Origin: Epiperipatus broadwayi | Lineage: Eukaryota; Onychophora; Udeonychophora; Euonychophora; Peripatidae | Assembly: GCA_028023455.1 (NCBI GenBank) | Contig: JAQFVV010000158.1 | Location: 1,798,001 to 1,862,000 of the forward strand | Direction: 5' to 3' | Length of the DNA stretch: 64,000 bases | Shown here: positions 43,201 to 52,200 of the stretch, piece after piece | Layout: each line of letters begins with the position of its first letter | How positions within the stretch are numbered: the first letter of the stretch is position 1 | Made by a program: the position numbers and the translations under genes | The notes under the pieces: model-generated | Database searches by the model: none | Told to the model about the DNA's origin: nothing | The model's input: only the letters and a program-made list of their open reading frames with translations

Positions 43201-46200
43201 CATGTGGTTGAAGTGTTAGCATTCATTCATTTTATATTTAAAATCCAAAGCGCATGTGCAACAGTTTAATGCTGTTTAAATATTATAGTTTATAAAAAAA
43301 AACATCGCACTATATAAAATAATTGACTTATTAAAATAGCAATATGTAAAGTGAAATCGTGATATTTTATTGGTGTATAAAGATGACTTTAGTTATTAAC
43401 AAACTAAGGAACTATAATATATAGAAACTGAATTGACTATATAAGCAAGTTGGGTTAGATTGAAAACATTTATATGTTTTCCAATTTGGGTTAATATCTT
43501 GATAGTGTAACATAAAGGTAAATGATATGAGTTTAGTGGAAAGTGCATTGTTTCCAGATCCAAAGTTCCTCACAGATGAAAGCCATAAGCTTGAAACTAG
43601 TTTGATAATTTTGGGCAGAAAAGTACTGGATAGATAGGGATTTATTAAGTACTGTCATCAAGGAAAAAAATTATGTTTTTCAGAAAAAAATAAATTGCTT
43701 TTTAAATGCTTAGGGTATCACCAGTTCTCTCAAATGATAATCTTATTATATTTATGGAATACTTAATAGTAGATAAAACAAATGTCATTCAAATAACACC
43801 CACAAATATTGTATCAACAAAGCCATTTTCAATATCCTTAACTTTACTTACTGATTACTTTTTAAATTTGGCATTAATTTCATATAAAATTCAATGTCTT
43901 TCTATAAATTTGAAACTTGTTTCTATTCCTTAATATTCATACCAATAACACAATATAGTTTATCAAATGTTGAATTCATTACTATTTCTTGATGTGATGA
44001 ATTAAATTTTTTTAAATCTGAATCCTATTTAGAAAAAAAAAAAATTATCTCAATAAACAGACTAAAACAACAAGCAATCATGTGTACTTTTTAGATGTTT
44101 ATAATAACAAAATTATATTTAGAAATAGAAAATTTAGCTTCCACTGTTTTTTATTATTATTATTTTAATTCATATTTAGTTGAGGTTTTTATAACATTTC
44201 TTGAGTGGTTTTCTTCTTATTGAAAAGTTCCCATATTTATTTTACCTCACAAGTTATTAGACTTCACATTTTTAATTACCTTTTATTTTGTAATAATAAA
44301 ATATGTTCAAAAATAAATTCATCCTATAAATATTATTTTCAAGAAGAATGCAAAAATGAAAGTGCTATGTCTTAGCTCTATAATCCCAGAGTAAAAATAA
44401 ATTATTTTAGGAATTAATTTTCTTTAGAACACAAAGGAAATAAAACCCCCAGTGACTCACACACTTTAATACAAGTTACAATATATAAGAATAATAGGAT
44501 ATATAAATATAGAAAGCTACAATATTCATACGAGTTTACACTCTTCTCAATTACATAAATCCCCTCTCTATTGCTTTGGAATTTAAATCCTTTTCACTTA
44601 ATACATACTCAATAATTAAATAACAAACAGATGGCAATACAGTACTTTTACCATGATTAAAGTCTTTGAATCCTGCAGGTCCTTAAGGTGTTTTAAAATA
44701 ATAATAAGATTGGAGTGATCTGTTTTAACCCTAGTTGGCTTGGGTACCTTCAAGAGCCAAGATCTTGGGTAATAAGATGTCTGATGGGGGAATTCCAGAT
44801 GACCTGAACGAAGAAGATGGAAGAACACTCCTTTTTCTATTCCAGTTTTTTTATGCTTTTTTGCACTTTTGTTTTCTGGAATAATAATATAATTCAAGAG
44901 GATCTGGTTGGAGAGTTTTATCAGTTCAATCTTTACTGTAACTTAATTAATTAATTAATTGAATTTTCTCTGTTATCTGATTTTCCTTTTTCCTTTCCAT
45001 AATTAGTTCCTGTTATAATATTTGGATTAAATATTTTATTTAATTAATATTTGATTTTCTCTATTACTTTATTTCTTTTTAATATTATTTTTATCTCTTC
45101 ACATAATTTTAATATAGATACATTTTAAAAAGATTACCAATAAACAATATATAACTTAATGATATAAAAGATTCATTAAGTTTATGAAGCAACTCTAAAT
45201 ATTGAAACATCAAAATAGCTGCGTTAGAAGATTACAATCAACAGCCAACTATCACAACAATGATTAAGTGGTATCTCTTGGACATAATACGATAATGCCT
45301 AATTAATCCATCTGCTTTCAAACATAAAGCAAATACATTTTTTCTAAGATTAAAGTTGCTTTTCAAAACTTGTCTTATAGACTTTGCAATAACAACAATA
45401 AAAATATTCATCAAAATATATATTCATTATGATTCTGCAAACAAAATAATGTGTATTGATAGCATAAACTATTTAATTAATATAATACTCTTACCAAGAT
45501 CTTTAGCTATATTTCTAGCATCTTCTGAAGTTTTTGCCACTCCAAACCTTGGAATAGCAACACCAACTTCTTTCAGTAATCCCATGCTATAGTGTTCATG
45601 GAGAGACAAGTTTCTTGTTTGAAGGTGAGGCATCACTCCTAAGACCTAAGAGAAAAAGTATTTTAAGCTCATAGTAAATAATTGTTTTTAGAACAATTTA
45701 TATTAAAAAAAACATTATACATTGTGTGCATATGGATGAATCTTAAAGTGCTGTTCATATAAAGAACTGAACTATCCTCTACCTGCAGCCTTTGATATTT
45801 TTTTGCAGGTAGAATGTGGCTGCTTCTTATCACATTCTAAGATTTTATATAAAGAATTATCTTGAACAACTTTAGCCAGAGGAATGAATAGCCAAGATAT
45901 TTATGGTAATTAATTTAAATCAATTGATATTTTACTGTACAGAATAAAGCTATCTCTATCCATTTTAAAAGTCTACAAATAAATGATCAAACAATAACTA
46001 TATAATGATGGATAAGACAGTGCCTAATATGTATAACATATGAGATCATTCTTCAAATTTTTAATATAACTGAGCTACTCTCTAACTGTAAAATTTTCAA
46101 TAATTTTTTGTTATAAGAATAAGGCTGCTTCTTATTATGCTCTAAGATTTTATATACAGGATAATTTTCATGAATAAAAGATGATTATTTAAGATAGAAA

Positions 46201-49200
46201 CTTCAGAATATGATTCAAAATAATCTTGCTTAGACATTTCAAGTGTTTGAAAGAAATAATGGCTACTCCATTTCTTCACTACATTGTTTGAATTGGATCA
46301 AAAACTTTTGTATCAAAATATATGGTAATGATCAAATAAGAGTTTTATACACATAATTTTCCATCTCCCAAAAGTCTAATATACAAATGTTTATTACAGT
46401 ATGCACATTCTGAGTTTATAATTTTTAAAATAGTACATATTCTTAAAATTACACTTTTAATAATCATTGTTTATTTATGTGACTCTTAAATTAACAAAAT
46501 TTACAATTATATGTATATACATAATTAGCAGTCCACACCTAAATAATACCAAATAATACCATTTTGAGGCTAAAGTCTGTAAATAATTGCATATAAGCAA
46601 ATCAATTAACATAGAATTTGTTATGTATATGTTTAAATACATACACATAAAATGGTTAATTGTAATAGGATGATGTATATCAGTGTATGTAAAATACATA
46701 CTAGTAAACTCAAATAAATTAAAATGGTATTACGTGATCAGAAACGATTAATTTCTAAGTAGATGAAAAGAGCAATTAGTTAAAATCTCTGGAGATAAGT
46801 AATGAAATTCTTTTAATAAAAATATATACCATTAACAATTAAATGATTGCAAGTTCCTCAATCCATTCACTGATAACAACTCTAGAAATCCAAAAATAAC
46901 TTTTTAATAGAACTTAATAGAAGTAAAATTGTTCGGTCCCAGGATGTATCTCAAATAAATGAAATAATTACCTTATCAGCAGGATATGAAAGAAGAGCAA
47001 TCAGAAGAGTAATTGGACAATCAATTGATAAAAGCCAAGTGAAAACAAGAAATGAACACTTGCTGTTGGAAGCTAGATGGACATTTAAACTTGGTGCTGG
47101 CTGTCAATGTATGATGTACCTTAAGCTTCCAGTGTGGAGAGACTTGCCTCCGAACATGCCAAAGTAAGTTGAGGGAACTTAATATATGATCTTTATTATT
47201 ATTTCTGTGTGCCTATAGGTCTAAATATAAAATGCTAAATTATACATCTGTTAATTAATAATGTAAACCTCTGATATAGATAGGTTAAATACTAAATTTT
47301 AACAGTATTAGTTGTGGTTTTTACCAAGGGATAAATTTAGATCTCATGCAGTCTGGAGAGCAAGTGTCACATTCTTAGACATAACAGAATTCAAAGCAAA
47401 TTTTACTATAAAATAATTATTCAAACAATTTTCAAGGTGTTCATTAAGGTTATGATGTAGTTCTTAATATTGAGATGCTATCAATTATCAAGTGATATTA
47501 CTTGGTCTAAAAACTTTTATCCCATTAGTTCTGTTACTTTACATGTTTTTGGTGGAGAAATAACATACATACATATTCATATTGATATATATTTTCATAA
47601 TACAATTATCTAATGGCTTAGAATTTAAAGGATCAATTCTAAAATTTTACGACAATAATTTAATACATAAGAAAAAGAAATTTTATTATCAAAAACTATT
47701 TAGTCTGATAATGATATAAATGATAATGCATACATTAATACAAAAATAAAAAGATTTCTGTACACTTAAATTCAAATAGAATTACCTTTAAAATAACATT
47801 GTTTTTATTTTCACTAAACAAATCTGTTTACTAATTTAAGATTTCCATACGGTTAGTCTAATATTCAAATTAGATATATGCTTACTTAAATCTTGCAATC
47901 AATTATAATATAAGCATGCAAAAGATCAACATTTATGAGTGACTACTGCCTGACACCCATACAATACCATTCTGGCATTTGTATATACATCTATATTAAA
48001 CTTAATTTATGTCAAAAACAGGTATAAAATAAATATTTAAGATGGTAATTGATAAAATTAGTATAAAAAGTAAATCTTTCTCAATGGTAATTCTTTGTAA
48101 AATTATTAGAACAAGAATTTTTAATGGCACTGTAATAGAAGTCCTAGGCTATTATGCACTCTGGATTAATCTTTTCAATGTAACATTAAATAAGCATTTG
48201 AGTCGTAGGAATAAGAGGATTCCTTTTATTCCTGCATAAATACTATATCTTGTATTGGTGAGAAAGTATTCATTTATTATTAACACTCGCAAAGCGTATG
48301 CACAATTAGCTTAAAAGGCTGATATGTGAATGTAACATTAAATAAAATAAACATAACAAAGAATATCAATGTCAGTATTACAATTACCAATTGGTCAGGG
48401 AGACTTCAATGTTATTGATCCAAGACTCGGTATCATTTATAAAAGCACAAACATATTAATATAATACAAATGTTTTAGTACATGATCACCAGATACAAAT
48501 TTTAAATTTTTTTTTGAAAAAGCTAGATCATTTTATAGTGATTTATTTATAGAATATAATGACTTGCAGGATGACAATCTTAAATAGATTGCTTAATATT
48601 AAATATATAAGAATTTAAAAAAACTTACAAGAAATGATCAATGCCAATGATTAAAGTTTTGAAAAGTCTTCACAAAATATACAATCTCAAAATCATTTGT
48701 GAAAAATTCAGTGAATTAATGTCTTAAAGGTTTACATATGCATTGTTGACAAAATAAATTCTTCTATTTATTTTAGTTTGTCAGTTGACTCAATACTTAG
48801 ATTTATCGCATAAATATGTTAGTTATTGTAATTCAATACTTAAAGGGTGGAAATCTATTGAATGCTTTCATAGCTTTCTGAAATCAAAAACCCATTCCAG
48901 AAAGAAAATGGTAAATAAAGTGCAGTGATACTTATAAGTTTTGGGACCTAAGTTTTTCAATATGCCAAAACATTCCTACAACAATAACTGCTAACATGTG
49001 TGTTTTAAAAAGAAGCAATAAAATATTTTAAAAGAAAATAAATTTGTCATGTCATTAAACCTGACAGGCTGTCAAATGAGTTAGTTTTTTTATTTCTTTA
49101 CAGTCATTTTCTTGAAAGATTTTTTTCAACCTAATCAATTGATGAAATAAGATATAAAATATATACAGATCTGTATGGGTCATTAATGACCATTGAAACA

Positions 49201-52200
49201 TTTACAATTAAAATATTAACAGCTGTTAATTGTAGTGCAGTTCAAATCTTCAAATGTGTCAGAAAAGAGTATTCAATAATAAAAAATGCACCAAAAGTAT
49301 GTCTAAATGCCAGAGGTAAATTCTACATCACTATCTTCTATATAATTACTAACAGATTAAAAAAACTAGATGAGAACAAAAGGAGAAGCATGCTAATAAA
49401 GAGCAAACAGATTTTTTACAGTGATGTACCAAACAATGTAACTTCATTTACTAACATTAAAATATACTTTGATACTTATCCAAAGGATTTGGTCATTAAT
49501 CTCTACATATGAAAATCTTTATAAAATGATTTCAAAAGATTCATTTTTAAATAAAGACATTGCCCTGCATATATTATTAATATTTTGCAGTAGTAAATTG
49601 AGAGCATTCTTTTCCTAGACTCAAGCACATTAAGACTCCCTAGAAAGCAATTATATATAAGACAAATTAGATGCCTACTCTCAGGATTTGATTAAAGTTT
49701 GATCTTGAAGACTTGATCAAAGATTTCAATTTCAATTCAGACAAAATTAGATATTTGGTTTGGACAATGATTAAAAATAGCTGTTTCTATTACAATTTCA
49801 TTAAAAAATGCAAAAGAAAATGATTTTTTCTTCTTAGTTATAATTAAGTGACACCTGGAATCTTTGAACGGATAGTGACCTTGAAAAAAATTGCATTTTG
49901 AATATCTTATTTCATTTTTAGCATTTAATGAATGTTAATATTTTGCTAGATGGATCCATTGCTGGATTGTATTTAAGGCATCAGCTGGCTCAGTCCTGAC
50001 TGTTACTCTTATCAACTCTTATAATCAGTGTTTTCAATTTAAATATACTGATTTTTATTACAAACTTTCTACAAATTTTGTCAAGCCTATTTAAGCTTTT
50101 CTTACGCTTATTCTCAATATAAGTAAATATCGTCATTTCATCAGCAAAATTAATGCAATAAAATTTTCTATCTGAATGTTAACTCCATCCTTAACAAAAG
50201 CACATTAATTGAAAAGATCATTTAAATAATTATTAAACAAAATAGGAAATAGACAACATCTATCTTATAATTCTACCTATATATATCAATTCTGTAAGAA
50301 GACTATTTCAACTTATAAATATTTTTTTTTTTAGTACAAATTTTCAAACAACCATTTATTACCACAATCTATCTATATCTGATAAATTAAATCAACTCAC
50401 TCTGCAATGTCTGGGTATAGGAAAATTGACAACAAATAACAAGTCACAGCTAACTTTGTTAACTATTGGTGATGCACTGATTTTTAGTAAATAAAATCAA
50501 TGCAATCAGTTAGTTCAATTATGAGTAATTTAATAAATTTATTAATAACAATAATATACGATGGGAAAATGGTTTAGTAGGATATGAAACAATAATAGAA
50601 CTTAGAAAATGGATGAACCAATAACAAAGATAAGTTAATCCTTACTTACATACATTTAAAATATAATTTATTTATTTAGAAGTTACAAAATATGAAATCC
50701 TTAAGGCTTGCCGAATTATTAAAGGTCAAGATGACCTGCACAGGTTTTCCTAAACTTGTTTTAAATCAAGAAAGGCACAAATCTCTGGAATCTTGTCTAT
50801 TTCTCAGATCATCTTGCTAAAATTATGTGAGAATTCACACCCCCTTTCTGTTTTATTCTCTAGAATAATGAATCAAAATGATCTTTAGAGTGTATGAATC
50901 AATTCCTGAGTGCCCCCAATCTGATTATATATGGTTCAATTTCAAAAACTGGAGGACTTATTAACATTCCATATTAATGATCTAAATTTTACATTCTTTG
51001 GTACTAGTGCCTTTATCTACTCTAGTCATCATCATCATCAATCATTATCAATCCACTGCAGAATGAAAGTTTCTCCAAGTTCAATCCATCTTCTCAGATC
51101 TTTAGCTTCTTTTCTCCACATCACCCCTGCACACTTTTTTATTTCATCCATCTCACATGTGGTCTCTTTCTGGGTCTTTTACAATATCCAGTTTAAGATT
51201 TCAATTGTCCATCTATTATCATCTCTTCTAGCAAAATGTCTTTTAATTTTCTCAATAAGGTCAGTAACACCTGTTGGTTCTCTTACCCATATATTGCGTT
51301 TTCGATCTCTTCTTGTTACTCCCAACATTCATCTTTCCATAACTTTTTTGAGTGGTCTGAAGTCTCTGTATTGCTCTTCTATTAAGTGTCCAAGTTTCAG
51401 ATCCATAAATAAGAACTGGTAAAACATATTTATTAAAAACCTTCCTTTTCAAACACATAGGCATATTTCCTTTTAGTATCAAGTTATTTCTACCAAAAGC
51501 ACTCCAAAACAAGTTTAATTCTATGATTAATTTCATCCATTATGTTTCCATTTGTATTAATAATCTGACCATGGTATTTGTAACTGTTAACTTCTTTTAA
51601 CTCATCATAATCAATCTTTATTTTCATATTTTGAGAAAATCCATTAAACATTACTTTAGTCTTTTTAACATTTATCTTTAGTCCTACTTTATTACTTTCA
51701 TCTGATAATTTCTGCAACATTTCCTGCAGCTCTAAAGCATTATTTGCAAAAATAACTACATCATCTGCAAAATCTAAATGACTTAAATAATCTCCATTTA
51801 CTTTCACTCCTTTAGCTTCTCATTTTAATCCACAAAATTCTTCTTGTACTTATGTTTAAATTTAATATATTTCTTTAAATGCATATTTAAATAATCATTT
51901 AATATGACTGCAAATATCCATGCACAATATTGGGTAATTACAATTCTTTAAATATAATAGCACATAAATGCTAATAACGGTATTTACTTATTAGATTTGC
52001 TGCCCATGTTTGTGATGGTAATGTTATATTAAAAAAGTTATATTTTTAACAAGATGAAAATATAAATTTGTACACAAAAATAATAAACATACTAAGATAC
52101 TAAATAAAAACAGGTAGTTGTGACTTTTTAATGCAGCATTCTGCCATCACAAACACCCTCATTCCACTGGAAAAAGGTACAGCATTCTGCCATCACAAAC

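Larger units (their letters stand above)
42400..43662. mobile_element. Ribozyme-bearing fold-back element D (complex)
   Basis: Follows the plan of elements A-C: leader (ACCAATAAAATATC...) at about 42401, again at about 42859, with CACATGACTTCAG; terminal block GATAGTGCATAATAAATTCC at about 42529, whose complement closes the element near 43625-43655; internal block GAACTGAATCCAGTTCAG at about 42768. Hammerhead cores lie in both halves in opposite orientation. A near-perfect 92-bp hairpin lies at the centre. Target duplicates were not resolved, so the ends are approximate. Confidence 0.7.

Noticed and set aside
43094-43287. Hairpin as a microRNA gene
   Set aside because: Arms of 92 bp with one mismatch are too long and perfect, and it is embedded in a fold-back element.
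44616-44897. 93-residue minus frame as a gene
   Set aside because: Lies wholly in a repeat; the copy at about 16.3 kb does not keep the frame.
50931-51422. 163-residue plus frame, the longest in the window
   Set aside because: Antisense shadow of the RTE-type LINE fragment on the minus strand.
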